NCBI GenBank assembly: GCA_009746045.1
Contig: RPFO01000448.1
Location: forward strand, 3,684,373 to 3,748,372
DNA from: Mesostigma viride
Lineage: Eukaryota; Streptophyta; Mesostigmatophyceae; Mesostigmatales; Mesostigmataceae
Length of the DNA: 64,000 nt
Direction: 5' to 3'
Shown one piece after another: positions 22,803 through 34,374 of this stretch (position 1 is the stretch's first letter; each line of letters opens with the position of its first letter). Position numbers and translations under genes: made by a program. Below the pieces are notes generated by a model. That model saw only the letters and a list, made by a program, of their open reading frames with translations, was not told the origin of the DNA and ran no database searches.

Positions 22803-23067
22803 CGGTCCAAGCCAAGTGTGTGACACTTTTCCTTCAATTTTGATGTAAAAATCTTGAATTTTGGCTTGCGAACGTATAAATTTCACGTAAATATTACAAT
22901 TTGTGGGTATTTATCTCATTGTAAGTCTCGTGTGACATAAAAACTTTACATTAGCGTGAAATTGCATTGTTTCATTGAAGAATATCATGGATACATTCGT
23001 CGCACTTGAGACGGAGTCGACTGAATTTACTAAAGACTCGTCCAACATAAAATAAAGTCTTCGAACG

Positions 23068-23600
23068 TCACTTCTTATTCTTGCTCCTTGCTTCTGCTTC
23101 CAATTTCTGCTCTTCTGTTTTGGACTTCTTCCTCTTTGGATCGATGGACATCGCAGGTGCCCACTTTGCCACATCATTCCAACTCTTTCCGTCCATCAGA
23201 GTCACCACCTTCTTCACATAGTCCAAAGGCATCCAGAACTTGCCCCGATGCAACTTTCCGCCCTCTGTCTCTTCTGGAAAAAACTTCATGCAAACGTCCC
23301 TCCATTTCCGATCGTATCCACCTACCTGCCCGTACAACTTCACCTCCTGTAACTTGGTATACTTTTGCTTTTCCCTACTCGCATTGGCCCTTCTCATGGT
23401 GTTCTCGGCCCACCCATCAATCCAGAAGCACTCCGGTGCTCCGTGTTTCTGTTCCCCGTCCATAAGTCTCATCCACAGCGTAGGCTTCTCATAATAAGGC
23501 TCTTGGCTCTGCGCATTCGCTTCCACCCCTTCAGACTGAGCAGTAAGTTTAGCTGCAGGACCGAAGCCCACCGCAGCGTTCGCCCGCACCACATCATTAC
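23068..23600 (-). CDS. Giant-element cargo gene, last exon
   Basis: The exon starts after the acceptor CGCGCAG (minus strand, 23601-23607) and ends at a stop at 23068-23070. It encodes about 176 residues with many aromatic and charged residues (..YYEKPTLWMRLMDGEQKHG.., ECFWIDGWAENTMRRANASR, GGYDRKWRDVCMKFF) and a Lys/Glu-rich tail, possibly a nuclear localisation signal. The composition and splice sites support a real exon. No family is recognised. The exon lies 265 bases from the left end of the element, so the gene reads outward. Confidence 0.6.
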
Positions 23601-23716
23601 CTGCGCGTAACCAATCGGCACATCAACGACGGACTAAAGTCAACGTAGATAGATTGCAAACGAATTAAAAAAAAAATTCAGGATACATGCCACGACCAAA
23701 ACAGCGATTTCCTCAC

Positions 23717-26074
23717 CCTTTGTTATTCCTTTCGGAGCTCGAGTAGCAGCTGTCTTGGGTCGAGACGAGCCGGAAGACTTGGAGGGCGCGGCAGGCTTCT
23801 TCCTCCCCTCAGACGTCGCTCTGCGAGTTGACCCTCCTGCCCCTCCACCCCTTGCCCTTCCATCACCCCTTCGCCTCCCTCCATCTTCCTCCTCCTCGTC
23901 GTCATCCCCGTCCTCCTCCTCCTCCCCCTCCTCCTCCTCCTCCTCCTCCTCCTCCTCCTCCTCCTCCTCCTCCTCCTCCTCCTCCTCCTCCTCCTCCTCC
24001 GCCTCCTCCTCCTCCTCCTCCTCCTCCTCCTCCTCCTCCCCCTCCTCCCCTCCTCCCCTCCTCCCCCTCCTCCCCCTCCTCCCCTCCTCCCCCTCCTCCT
24101 CCTCCTCCTCCTCGGAGGAGGATGATGATGACTCGACTGGCTGCCTTCGAAGCTCTTTCTTGGGATACTTTGAAACGCGCGTAGGCGCGGAAGGAGCGAC
24201 AGGCCGGGCAGAAGCGCCAGGCTCAGCTTCATCTTCGTCGTCCGAGATTTGAACAACTGCCTTTCGAAGCTTTTTGGAAGGGTGTGACTCCGGCTGCGGC
24301 TGGACAGACGGCCGCTGCCCACCCTTCCCTTTGTCCCGCGTCTTCTGCGGTGACGACTTCTCTCCCCCCTTAGACGTCTTCTGCGGTGACGACTTCTCTC
24401 CCCCCGTAGACGTCGCTCTGCGAGTCGACCCTCCTTCCTTTCCCTGTCCCTCGCCTCCCTCGTCCCCATCCGAATCTCCTTCCGCGTCATCCTCAGCCTT
24501 CCTCTTCTTCGCCAATGACGTCCACGAGACGTCAGGCATCTTCCCCATCCGAACCAGTAAGTCTTCGAAGCCATCCAATGACTTCTTTCCGCCAAAAACG
24601 ACCACGATGGGACGCAACTCCCAGAAAAACTGCGTCGCTAGCTCGATAAGCTTCCTGTGGTAACCGGAAGCTCGTTCGACAGTTGTCTTTTTTGGAGGAA
24701 CCATAAAGAGGTCATGGTCACCCCACCAGAAGTCCTTGAAGGACGTCCACTTGCGGCCGAACTCACCATCCAAATTCAGGATTCTACAGCACGGTAGTGG
24801 CGTCAGGCCATCGTCTTGCCTCGCGAAAGTGGATGGGAAGCCCTCACCGTCGCCCACCGCCACCTCCGCCGCCACCCTCCTCACAAATGCCTTCTTCCTG
24901 TCAGGGCCGCCTTTAGGGAGACTATGAGAAGAATACCAGACGGTCATCTTATCCCAGGAAATGCTGCGCCAGTTATACTCAATCGGCTCAGCACTTTTCT
25001 CTTCCACCTTCTCCCCCCCTTTCCCTGCAACTTTCTCCTTCGCCTCAACAACCGCCTCCTTCTTCCCTTCCCCTCCTTCCATCTTTTTTTGATAGTGGAG
25101 ATACAAGTCCTTGTCCAGAAGGCCGTGCGAACCCTTCATGCTGAAGTTCGGAGCGGTTTTGTCGAGGAGATCCACTAGATCGATTTTGCTATCCATCAGA
25201 TCCTTTCTCGGAATCCTTAGGTGATTGGCAAGACCTTCGGACTTTAAGAGGTAGGCGACATTGCGCGTGATGATGACGGCCTTCTCCCAAAATGCAAGGA
25301 ATCGATCGACGACGTCCTTGTTCCTTGGCATCCGCCCAAGTAGTCGACAGCCGAACACCTCTTCAAATAAGCGAGAAGCCTTGTACTCCATATCAGCCCC
25401 CCCTTACATTCGCCATCCAAGTCGGGCTTTTCCTGAAACTTAATAAGGATGAATTGGCGAACGCACTCAAGTACGTCCTTGGCCAACTCCACCAACTTTG
25501 ACAGCTTTTCGGGCCCAACCTCCCCACTCATGATGCATTCACACACAGCGTCCATCATCGGAAACGACGCCAGGTTCCTTACAGACGTCCAGGACACCTT
25601 TTGCCCCTTCTTGGTGCCCTCGGCGTTAGCGAACCGGCATCTGAGAGTCATAGTCTCCTCAGAAGCTGGTGTGACTGAATTCTCATCATCCGGCCTGGCC
25701 TTTGTGAGGCGCAGGAAGGTGTTCGCCAGAACTCGATTGTAATTTGAAATTTGGGAAGGTTGGGCCTTGTTTTTTTTCCGCTCGCCTTCTTCCTCCCTCA
25801 ACTCCCCCTTATCCTCCTTACTCCCCTCCAAACTCCCTTCCCTCCCGACTGATTGTTTGGTGGCCGGCAGGATGTACGCCAGCAGGTTCGTGTAATGGCC
25901 ATCGGGAATAAAATGCCCTTTGCCCTGCTTCACGACGCCGTGCAAGTACAGCCTGTTGTAATTCCAAACATCCAGAAGCGCCTGCCCAAGCGTCCGATCC
26001 GCTACCGCCTGATCTTCGGCATTGGCGCCCTTGGAGATTTCGAATAGGCGATCCAGCTTCTTCTTCCCAACCTC
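23717..26074 (-). CDS. Giant-element cargo gene, large exon with acidic tract
   Basis: The acceptor GTGACAG precedes EVGKKKLDRLFEISKGAN at 26074, and the donor GTGAGG follows 23717. The N-part (26074-25400) has a helical domain with WNYNRLYLHGVV and DGHYTNLLAYIL. The frame breaks at a run of seven C (plus strand, 25394-25400) and resumes with EEVFGCRLLGRMPRN. The C-part includes a conserved-looking block (WYSSHSLPKGGPDRKK, PLPCCRILNLDGEFGRKW, WWGDHDLFMVPPKK, FFWELRPIVVVFGGKK), then Ser/Lys-rich repeats and a long poly-Glu tract encoded by CTC repeats (23920-24120). No catalytic family is identified. The break at a homopolymer could be an assembly error. Confidence 0.6.
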
Positions 26075-26197
26075 CTGTCACGAACAGAGGAACGAAAAAT
26101 TGACACACAAGAACAATTCAAGGGTCGACTTGCAGCGTGACGTTATGAACGCACGGGAGCGCGAAAAATGGTCTTCAGCGCCGAAATCGGTAAGTTA

Positions 26198-26220
26198 GGG
26201 TCACTCTGCGAAACCACCCC
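26198..26220. repeat. Element palindrome, intron copy
   Basis: GGGTCACTCTGC followed by an imperfect complementary arm (CGAAACCACCCC), 123 nt upstream of the acceptor of exon 23717-26074. Confidence 0.6.
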
Positions 26221-26312
26221 AGAAATATGTCGGGATGATCTAGTTTGACTGCCATTGTCGTTTCTGTGTGCGACTTCCCGCATTTATAATGCATGATAAT
26301 GTTAATCATCCC

Positions 26313-28054
26313 ACGGTCCTAAATTTAGGACTTTGTCCTAAATCGTCCTAGTGGTCACTATAACCGAGGTACCGGGGGGGGGGGGTCACTATATGGACCG
26401 TACCCCATGTGGACCGTACCCGGCATGATGTACCCGACCCGTGGTACCGGCACATGGTACCCGGATTCCGTACCCGGGTACCGGGTATAATGGCGGGAAA
26501 GTAGGTACCTCGACCAAAAATATAACCGATTTTGGAGCGAAAAAGTGGGTGCGGGAATGAAGTGAGGTGGATATGGCGACCTGACAATCGTGGCCGGCGT
26601 TTTCACGTGCGTTTATCATTTCGGGCGCCCAGTAGCAAAAACGAAAGGTTGTTAGTTATGCTTAAAGGCTGTGAATATTTTCTGCGCAAGTTTTTATGTG
26701 TAGCGCTGTATCACAGCGGCACAACACAAATGGGTCGCAGATCGCCTGCTCGCGGAGGGTCGATTTTGGCACAAACATGTTAGTGTATTAGCAATGGTGG
26801 TGCGAATCAAGCCAGGAAATTTTTGTGGACGATTTTTATTATAGTCTGGAGTTTAGAAACGGAGTATTTGACATGGGAGCGCCTGGGCCGTGATATTCTT
26901 GCCCGATTTCCATTGTCGACCATGTTTTAGGGACGTTCAGGCTGGGCAGCGAGCGCACCTTATAGGTCTTCACTTTCGGCATTTCTTGGACCTAGAACGC
27001 AGCACAAGCGTGGTTTATATCATTGTCGAACCGGTTGGCCAGCTTTGGTGCGCTCAGCTCTCGGAAAGCTGACCTCGCTGCGGATTTCAGCGACTTTTTT
27101 GCAACCATCTGGAATGAGGCGACGTAAGTAGCAGGTAAGTGCCGGGTTGTCCTAGATCATGAGTGTAACTGGCAACGCTGTCGTGGTGTTTTGAGTCAGC
27201 CAGCTATGCCTAAAAAGAGGGGACGCTCTCTGTGCACATAACTGTCACACATAGTTGGTTTACGTCATACAATTTTTTACGTCTCTATCTTCGTCGTCCG
27301 CTGCAGCTAAAACACACATGCGTAAGAGCAGTTTTACTCATGTGTTAGTTATAAACCATGGTCCTATGGCCTGCAGTCGTTCAGGGTGTTCTCAGACAGT
27401 ATATACAGTATGGTTTACGTGTTACATGCACCCTGAATTCGCTCACAAAGCGTTGCATGTTAGCACAACGTTGTTTTGTAACTTGATTTGGCTGCATTCA
27501 TGTGTTAGTTGCAATGCAAATGCAATGTTTTTTCATCGCTGGGTGGTGGCCAGCATGTCCGTGATGTCAAAGAAGGTTTGGCATATGCTTAGAGAAAGTT
27601 TACCGCAAGGGGTGGGCCATGTTCAAGCCGGGCAACCTCAGCAACCATGCAACCCTATATTGCATTACCTGCACCATCTGTGACACCGTTAATCACGCGT
27701 ATATATAGAGGCAGCCACAGCAGGGTATGGCCTTGTTATACGCTGCCCCGCCATCCCAAGGCCTCGTAGGGTCCCCTAGCGCTTGTAAGATGCTCAAGGG
27801 ACCGTGTGGATAGCATGGTCATGCGTTGACAATAATTGGTCCTAATGGTCCTAAAACCCACATTTTGGCCAAATTCGCGCTTTGAGGTCTGGCAGGTGGC
27901 AGGGCCCATTCATGCACTAAATGTAATTATTTGACCCCAGGTTTTTGATAGAAACTAAAAAAGTGTGTTATCTGTCATGGGCACGAATGCCAGGGTCAAA
28001 TTTTAATGTTTGCATGTATATTTTTTAATTCCACTTGGTCCTAAATTTAGGACT
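26313..28054. mobile_element. Possible insertion in a cargo-gene intron, ends GGTCCTAAATTTAGGAC
   Basis: The palindrome GGTCCTAAATTTAGGAC occurs at about 26315 and again at about 28036, each preceded by a similar TTAAT..CCAC stretch. Extra GGTCCTA copies lie inside (26336, 27838, 27848). The intervening 1.7 kb has no homology to the element's other introns and enlarges this intron to 2.1 kb. A block at 26360-26510 is dense in GTACCC/GGTAC motifs. No TSD could be fixed, so this is a tentative DNA-transposon call. Confidence 0.35.
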
Positions 28055-28185
28055 TTTACTGGGAAGATGGACATAAAGGAAGACTTTTGACATGGTCACT
28101 CCACAGTGCGACCCTTACTCGACATAACACGACGAAGTGGTGGAACTGCAGCGTCACCATTGCCATAGATAGAACTACCACTTAC

Positions 28186-31038
28186 AGATATTTCCGGGAA
28201 ATTTTTACACTCGTCCCAATTTGGAAGAAGGTCGGCCCCCCGAAGCAGAATGACGTTCGTTCCCCCGTACCCAGTATGGAATTGTTCCATAAGGGATGAG
28301 AAAAGTTTAGCCGCCGCGGCACTGTCCTTCGCGTTCTCAGACGCTGCCCCCCCTTCACACATTAGTTTCTTAACATGTGTCACACCGGGCGTCCATTCCC
28401 CCTCCAATTGCTTGAAAGACTTTAAACCCTTGAAATAGTGGTTTCCGTCGACCACCGCATATCGAAGAACGAGATATTCGCCATCAGGATGTTCTTCGTG
28501 AAATCTTGGGTCGAATGCCTTTAACCCCTAAATGGTCTTGCTGCCGATTTTCCGCCAAAAATCGAGTTCCAGCCGATGCATCGGCCCCTTCTCGGGGGAC
28601 CAGATGCCGCGAAATCTATTGAGAATTAGGAAAAGTTTAGCTGAGAAGATTGAAAGTTTATAATTTTCCTCACAGCATGGTACTAGGGTTTGCATACTTC
28701 TGACAAAGTTATAGAGGTGTTCTGGCCGGTCAAAGTACAAGGGGTCAGGGTACTTTTTCACGTACAACGTGCATTCCGGAAAACGACGACCTGGCCATGG
28801 CGGCTTGCGCCCACGCATGGCATTTGCGTTTTCGTTCGAATTTTCTGACCAAACTTAGGATATTGATTTTATACGTCCTAAATATCATACAGCCCAATTT
28901 TTGGTTCGCGGGAATGCCATTTAATAGGTGTCGGCAGCGTTCTTGCTGGAAAAAACTGCGATCAGGCCGGACGATAGAAACGTTGACAGCAATACCTTTC
29001 CGGCGTATTTTAAAGGATATATCGGTTTATTTGTACTTTTTATGATACATAATAGTCGTAAACGTGCAAGGGTGGCCAGAAATCGCCGAATCCAGCGACC
29101 ATGCTGCACAACTTTGGTGTGCCGAAATGCGCCATTTTGGGCCACCGCCTGGGCCAAGGTAACGCCATCCATGCCTGGTAAAGCTTAAGCATCGTTCTCC
29201 TATCGATGTTTGACGTTTATATGTACGTTCTAGTTTGTGTAGCACATTCTTTTTGCATTATTCATGCTCTTTCTTGACCCTGGCCTGGCCCCTTTCTAAA
29301 ACACCCTTCTTAGATGCTTCCCTCAGTCAGTTGACCTGCCACAGGGTGATGGTGATAAGTTTTAGAGGCTGCATGGGTTTGAATACCTCCATATATGTTT
29401 GTTATACATTTCCCATACACATATTGCATGAGTGTGAGGCAGTTGGCTGGTCTCTGTGGCATCATCAAGCACGTAACTGGTGAGTAAAAGCTTCCCATTG
29501 ACAGCATGTGCCACCAGGTGTGCTGGCCATCACCTGGCAAGCTATAGCAGCTTAGGCCTAGTTTATCCTTGCTAGGGCAGGCTGAAATAGGCTCAACATC
29601 ACTAGTTTGTTGGTGGCTGCCTCCTAGAATGCATGCCTTGCGTAGGGTATCCGTACCACGTTACCTACGTGCATGGACAAGGTAGCACCTGCACATAGGT
29701 GCCATGTAAGGGCAGTGTGATGATGCAGTTATGTTTCCCCATCATTGTGGAAGGGAAATGTATTGTTTGGCATGGTTGGTGGCCATATTAGTAGGTAGTA
29801 TGCCCACCCCTACCCCCTTGGTTGCTTTTTACCAACGGTACCCCTAAGGGCTGTGCTGGGTGTAACTGCTGGTATACCCACCCAAATGATGACCCCAATG
29901 GCTCAAACTGTTCAGCAACTAATTGTTTATCATCCCTGAAGTGGTAGGTGCCTAGGTCTTATAACATAATTCAAAATGCACATTCTACCAAAAATGAAAA
30001 CGCGCGTCTTGACCCCCCTGACTTTGACGGCAGTTATATATGGCCTACCCTGCATATATGTGAGGTTGTGATATACCAACCCGAAGGGCAACTCATGGAC
30101 ATGCTTGCCCCCCAAGGACAGCCATTGGATATGGGTAGGTTGGATGGCATCTGGTTTGCAAAATTGTGAAGATCCAGCCGATTTATCGGCAGGATCTCAG
30201 ACCATTTAGGGGTTAAGGAGGTCTGGCTTATTAGGCTGAAGACCTCCCTTGGTTGAAAATCAAAGGGCAGAACGTCGTCTTGTTCCCCGACTCGTGCATA
30301 GGTCCGGAACTCAACACCTCTCTTGAGGAAAGAAGCGGTGGACTTGGTTCCAAGATACTTCTCAATCTCCTTGTCGGACAAGGGGCGAAAGTAACGCGAG
30401 CCCACGAACTCCGCGTCAGTCCTAGCGCCATGGCATTTTTTCAGCCAATCCCGGTAAGGGCCGGTGGACGTGATGTGTTTGGCGAAGAGGCTTGGCTTGG
30501 TTTCCGCAAGCGCTTGAAAGGCGAACTGCCACACAGGGATGCACACCTTAAAATGCAAACTGTTTGTCTTTGCATTCAGCAAGATGCGCCCGTTCTCCCT
30601 GAACACCTCATCGCTTAGCAACCGCTGCCTCATGTTGTCAGGCAAAATCAGCCCGTTGACGGTGTGAATGCGCATGCTATTGCAACCGGTATCGATGAAG
30701 TCACTCGGTCGAATCCAACGGGATTCCCGCACAGCATTCGCGTCCCGAATGGCTTTGTCCCTGATCTCCTTCTCGGAGTCCACGGTCGTTGCCATCTTCC
30801 AATCTTTGATGATCGGCTCCTTGTCCACCTTTCCACTACTCGTCAGGATCCCCTCCTTGAAGAGCTTTGAAAGTGCTTTCAGAAGCTCAAGAAAAGGGGA
30901 GAAGGTAGGCCACTTTAATATATCCGACGCCGGCGCCTTGCCCCTGGCTTCGACGTAGTTAAGCATCTCCTTGACGAGTGCAAAAACGGCATCATTGCCG
31001 GCCAACCTTCCGTCACCGTCTCCTTCCCCCTCGGCACC
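28186..31038 (-). CDS. Giant-element cargo gene, exon with a ParB/sulfiredoxin-like motif, split by a TTAA element
   Basis: Coding parts are 30217-31038 and 28186-28524. The acceptor CGTTCAG precedes AEGEGDGDGRLAGNDAV, and the donor GTAAGTGG follows ..FPEIS. The 1688-bp element between them inserted at TTAA, and the frame is in phase on both sides. Across the joint the protein has QPREVFSLISQTSL, then FDPRFHEEHPDGEY and RYAVVDGNHYFKGLKSF. A variable D-rich loop followed by VVDGNHR/Y..AL is reminiscent of the ParB/Srx fold used by nucleases and DNA-binding proteins. This is a weak motif match, not an assignment. The upstream half has SRYFRPLSDKEIEKYLGTK. Confidence 0.6.
28525..30212. mobile_element. 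Non-autonomous TTAA element (piggyBac- or Kolobok-like), family 1
   Basis: The flanks are TTAA (28521-28524 and 30213-30216). The ends are inverted repeats CCCCTAAATGGTCT, followed inside both by GCCGAT..ATCGGC palindromes. It is 1688 bp and has no transposase. Removing it with one TTAA leaves the cargo exon frame continuous. TTAA duplications occur in piggyBac and Kolobok, and the short TIR does not decide between them. Confidence 0.85.
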
Positions 31039-31157
31039 CTGAACGAAGGCATTGACGAACATGAGACAAGAAAGCAATAAATAGTTAAACGTATGCATAT
31101 AGTCCGCGAGCGTAGGAAAATCTCAGAGTAGGGTGCTAAGAACACAGAAGGTAAAAA

Positions 31158-31180
31158 GGGTCACTCCACGGAGCTACCCC
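31158..31180. repeat. Element palindrome, intron copy
   Basis: GGGTCACTCCACGGAGCTACCCC. A homologous copy sits at 31390-31411 in the duplicated neighbouring intron. Both lie 119 nt upstream of their acceptors. Confidence 0.65.
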
Positions 31181-31207
31181 TCTGAATCTAAATCACCAAA
31201 AACGCAC

Positions 31208-31270
31208 CGCTTCCTTTTCTCCCGCCTTCTTCCCCTTCTTTCCTTTTCCGCCTTTCTCCCCCTCGCCACC
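31208..31270 (-). CDS. Cargo gene, 21-codon Gly/Lys exon
   Basis: It has acceptor CCTCCAG and donor GTGCGTTTTT, and encodes a Gly/Glu/Lys-only peptide. The introns on both sides (31039-31207 and 31271-31441) are clearly homologous over most of their length, including a palindrome copy each, so this exon and one intron arose by tandem duplication. Confidence 0.55.
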
Positions 31271-31441
31271 CTGGAGGAAGGCATTGACAAGGATGAGACA
31301 GGAAAACAATAAATAGTTTAACGTTTGCAAATAGTCGGCGTGCAGACAAAAAATTCCGAATAGGGTGCAAAGAACGGAGAAGGTAAAAAGGTTCACTCCA
31401 CAGAGCTACCCCTCTAAATCTACAATTCCGCAAAAACGCAC

Positions 31442-31959
31442 CTCTTCCTTTTCTCCCGCCTTCTTCCCCTTCTTTCCCTTCCCGCCCTTCTCCCCCCGGC
31501 CGCGTCATCCTCCCCCTTATCCTTCCCCTTCTCCTTTTTATCCGCATCCCTCTTCTTTTTGGAATCTTTTGCCTGACCCTCAAGCAGCTTCGCCCGTTCA
31601 CGATCCCTTCTCTTGAGATCCCACTTCATGAACTTGATGACCTTGTCCACCTTCGCCTCCGTGTACGCCTTTGGTTTCCACTTGAACTTTTCGGTGCCCT
31701 TGGACTTGACTTGGTTGACAAAATCATAGGCCAGGTCACCGTTGAAGGTGTCGGCGCCTTGCATTGCGAAATCGGCCGCCGCCTCAACGCGTAGTTGGGT
31801 GAGATACTTGCGAAACTCCCCGGCACCCATCGTAACATCCTTAGGGGGATTGCCTAGGATGAGTTCGCCAATATCACAGGCAGTCTGCACCTTCTTCCTT
31901 CTGGCAATAAGCTTTAGGTAAGCTGCTTGGAGTGTCGTCGTCGCCCTTTTTTTAGCCTG
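31442..31959 (-). CDS. Cargo gene, helical exon with basic tail
   Basis: The acceptor is ACCTTCCAG and the donor GTGCGTTTTT. The exon encodes about 172 residues: QAKKRATTTLQAAYLKLIAR, CDIGELILGNPPKDVTMGAG, EFRKYLTQLRVEAAADFAMQ, then a Lys/Arg-rich tail. It is probably alpha-helical. No family is recognised. Confidence 0.55.
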
Positions 31960-32090
31960 CTGGAAGGTATACCAACAACACACAACATACACATGAAGCG
32001 AAATGTATTAAGAAGAATAATCTGCACTCTGGCATCCTAGCTCTGCAGCGCGACCTTCAGCGTTATAAACTTAAAAAACATTGCACAAAC

Positions 32091-32578
32091 CTTTGCCTTC
32101 CCCTTCCCCTTCGGAGTTGGCTCGGGCTCATTTTCTTCCTCCTCCTCCTCCTCCTCGTGCTCCTCCTCCTCTTCCTCCTCGTCCACCTCCTGCTCCTTCT
32201 CCTCCTCTTCCTTCTCGTCCACCTCCTGCATGAAAAAAAAATAATAATAATTCAGACGATGACATAAAAAAAACGAGCATTAATTTTGTTTTAACGTTGC
32301 TCTGCGGAGCGACCCCAACCCTGGGCTTGAACAGTAAAATGAACCAAATTTCCTACCTCTACGTTCTCCGTCCCCATCCCTTCGACCTCTTCGAAATGTT
32401 GATCGTCGTCCTGCAAGACAAAACGTGCGTTCAGATAAATATACAAAGTCAGTCAAAACAGGAAGTATTTCTTGAATATCCTATCTTCACAAATCGACCC
32501 GAACCTTTAGCGGCATTTGCTTACCTCCGGGTTCCACGCTGAAGGACTTTGTCCCTCAAAACATGGAATGTCACCCTC
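32091..32578 (-). CDS. Cargo gene, three small acidic exons
   Basis: Exons at 32525-32578, 32357-32410 and 32091-32225 each have an AG acceptor and a GTAAG, GTAGG or GTTTG donor, and encode Glu/Asp-rich linkers ending in PTPKGKGKAK. Phase is kept through all three. The low-complexity acidic character recurs across this protein and suggests a nuclear, chromatin- or nucleic-acid-associated scaffold, which is inference. Confidence 0.5.
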
Positions 32579-32695
32579 CTGGCGGGAAGTAGAGCAAGAA
32601 ATGCGTTCATCGTTAGTAACAATTTTCAACAAAAGAAATACACAACACTAATCTAAACGGACTGAATAAAAATGTACACAAATGTCAATAATTAC

Positions 32696-33771
32696 CTCAA
32701 TGTCAAATCTCCACTCCCGCAACACTTGTCCGATCGGCCACATCTCAGATGGAGTTGTGTGGCTCAGTTCGTTTTCGAAAAACGTCCGAAGAAAAAACAA
32801 GTGAGATAGCATGTCCTGACTCCATGATTTCTCGTTTATGTTCGCCGTCACTAACGACAGGCAGTCGTCGATCCCCTTGTACTCAAGCCATGCGACAACC
32901 TCCTTTCGTGGGGGCTCATACTGTCCGGCCATGTCGAACTCCCCACTCTGACGAAAACGCAGGATCTCATCCTCGCACAACTGAAGAAACAATTCAACAG
33001 CTCGACTCGGAAGAATAGGGTCTGGGTTCACCCTAAACTGCGCCATCCACACTGAATACGACGAAAGGAAGTGCGATCTAACCCCATCCAAATCTTCAAT
33101 CACTTCCGAACCAGCCCTGAACAACTCGGGAGATACCGAGTGGTCCATGGCGATCAGAAAGTCGCCGAAGACATCCCAGTCGAACTGTGCAGCCTTGAAC
33201 CCTTTCTTCAAGAGCAGATTGACATCCGTTTCCGTCAGCGGGGAGGTGTCCCAATCCTCACCTGTCTTCCCCTGCTCTAGGACCTGGTACATTTCCCACC
33301 TGCAGACAGATATGATGATGTCAAAATACTCGTGTGACAATGGGTGCTGTCTCGTGTCCTTGCAGTACTGTTTGGTCGCACAAGACAGCTTGATCCAGAC
33401 GAGCAGGCTTCGAGGAACATAAGCTGTAACATCCGCTGCGTCGGGTATCGTTGACCCGCACTCGGTAACAAGCAACTCAAAGGTGTCGAAAGAGATGCAA
33501 TTTCTTTCCCCTTTAACCTTTTGCCTCGAAGGCTCCGCCCCATGACTTCGAACAAAAGATCACGAAGTGTTGGATCACTCCAAGGGTTCATCTTCTCATC
33601 AGACCCGACTGACACCTCTCATGCCAGACACCGTCATCGATCGCAACTTCGATCTCCTTCGACACAAAGGTGCTCAAGAACGACTTGGCGTCATCGTTCA
33701 GATGTTTTTCGTAAGTCGTCAACCATGACTTCCAAGTTTCCAAGCCCCTCAACTGGATCGGCTGCACACAG
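32696..33771 (-). CDS. Cargo gene, main helical exons with frame breaks
   Basis: From the acceptor TGTGTGCAG (exon starts 33771) the frame gives PIQLRGLETWKSWLTTYEKH and STFVSKEIEVAIDDGVW. A second frame follows near 33610 (SDEKMNPWSDPTLRDLLFEV), then a third from about 33500 to the donor at 32695 (FDTFELLVTECG.., SRAVELFLQLCEDEILRFRQ, RTFFENELSHTTPSEMWPIG). The three segments are compatible with one alpha-helical domain of about 350 residues broken by two indels, or by introns that I could not resolve. No known family is recognised. Confidence 0.45.
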
Positions 33772-33813
33772 GTCCACAAAACGAAACAAAAGCATAATCG
33801 GAAAAAAAGTTTA

Positions 33814-33835
33814 GGGTCACTCTGCGAAGTGACCC
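33814..33835. repeat. Element palindrome, intron copy
   Basis: Arms GGGTCACTCTGC and GAAGTGACCC, 43 nt upstream of the acceptor at 33772 of the exon ending at 33771. Confidence 0.75.
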
Positions 33836-33911
33836 TTCATAAAAAAATCTCAAACAGAACGAACGACTAACTGACATGCACTATGAAGCGGCGAAAAAAT
33901 TATTAGCTCAC

Positions 33912-34215
33912 CCGCAATTTCTCCTCCCCACTCCCAACCTCGGCGTTCCCCTGAGACTCTGTCTCATCTCCCCCTTTCTTCCTCTGGATGCAGCAAGACA
34001 GAGGAAAGCATACTCGTTGAAAAAGTTTAGGGTCACTCTGCGAAATGACCCTCCATAAATTAATCACACATGCAAAGGAAACGGCAACTCAGAAATGATG
34101 GACAAATGAACAAAGAACAAAGGCGAAAAACACAGGATTACTTATCGCTCACCTCCGTTGTTGTCCCGCTCTTCTTGGGATCCTCTGACTTCTTTTCGTC
34201 TGCCCCCCGCTTCCT
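33912..34215 (-). CDS. Cargo gene, two small Lys/Glu exons
   Basis: Exons at 34153-34215 and 33912-33983 both start RK(R/K)G and both end before GTGAGC donors. Each is preceded, about 46 nt upstream of its acceptor, by a copy of the element's palindrome. They look like duplicates of one exon-intron unit. Confidence 0.5.
34030..34051. repeat. Element palindrome, intron copy
   Basis: Arms GGGTCACTCTGC and GAAATGACCC, 46 nt upstream of the acceptor of exon 33912-33983. Confidence 0.75.
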
Positions 34216-34261
34216 CTGAAATCAAAACAACAGGGAAAAGCATACTTGTTGGTTCAGGTTA

Positions 34262-34283
34262 GGGTCACTCTGCGAAATGACCC
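34262..34283. repeat. Element palindrome, intron copy
   Basis: Same sequence as the copy at 34030-34051, again 46 nt upstream of an acceptor (exon 34153-34215). Confidence 0.75.
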
Positions 34284-34374
34284 ATTCATGGTCAGACGAG
34301 CTTAGCAGAGATAAGGAATAACGAAACCGTTAAAAAAAACACGCACACTAATGGGGGTAAAAACTGTTTCTCAC

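Noticed and set aside
23755..24252. Poly-Ser and poly-Pro ORFs on + (and an Arg-rich one on -)
   Set aside because: They are shadow frames of the CTC/GAG repeat that codes for poly-Glu in the cargo gene on -.
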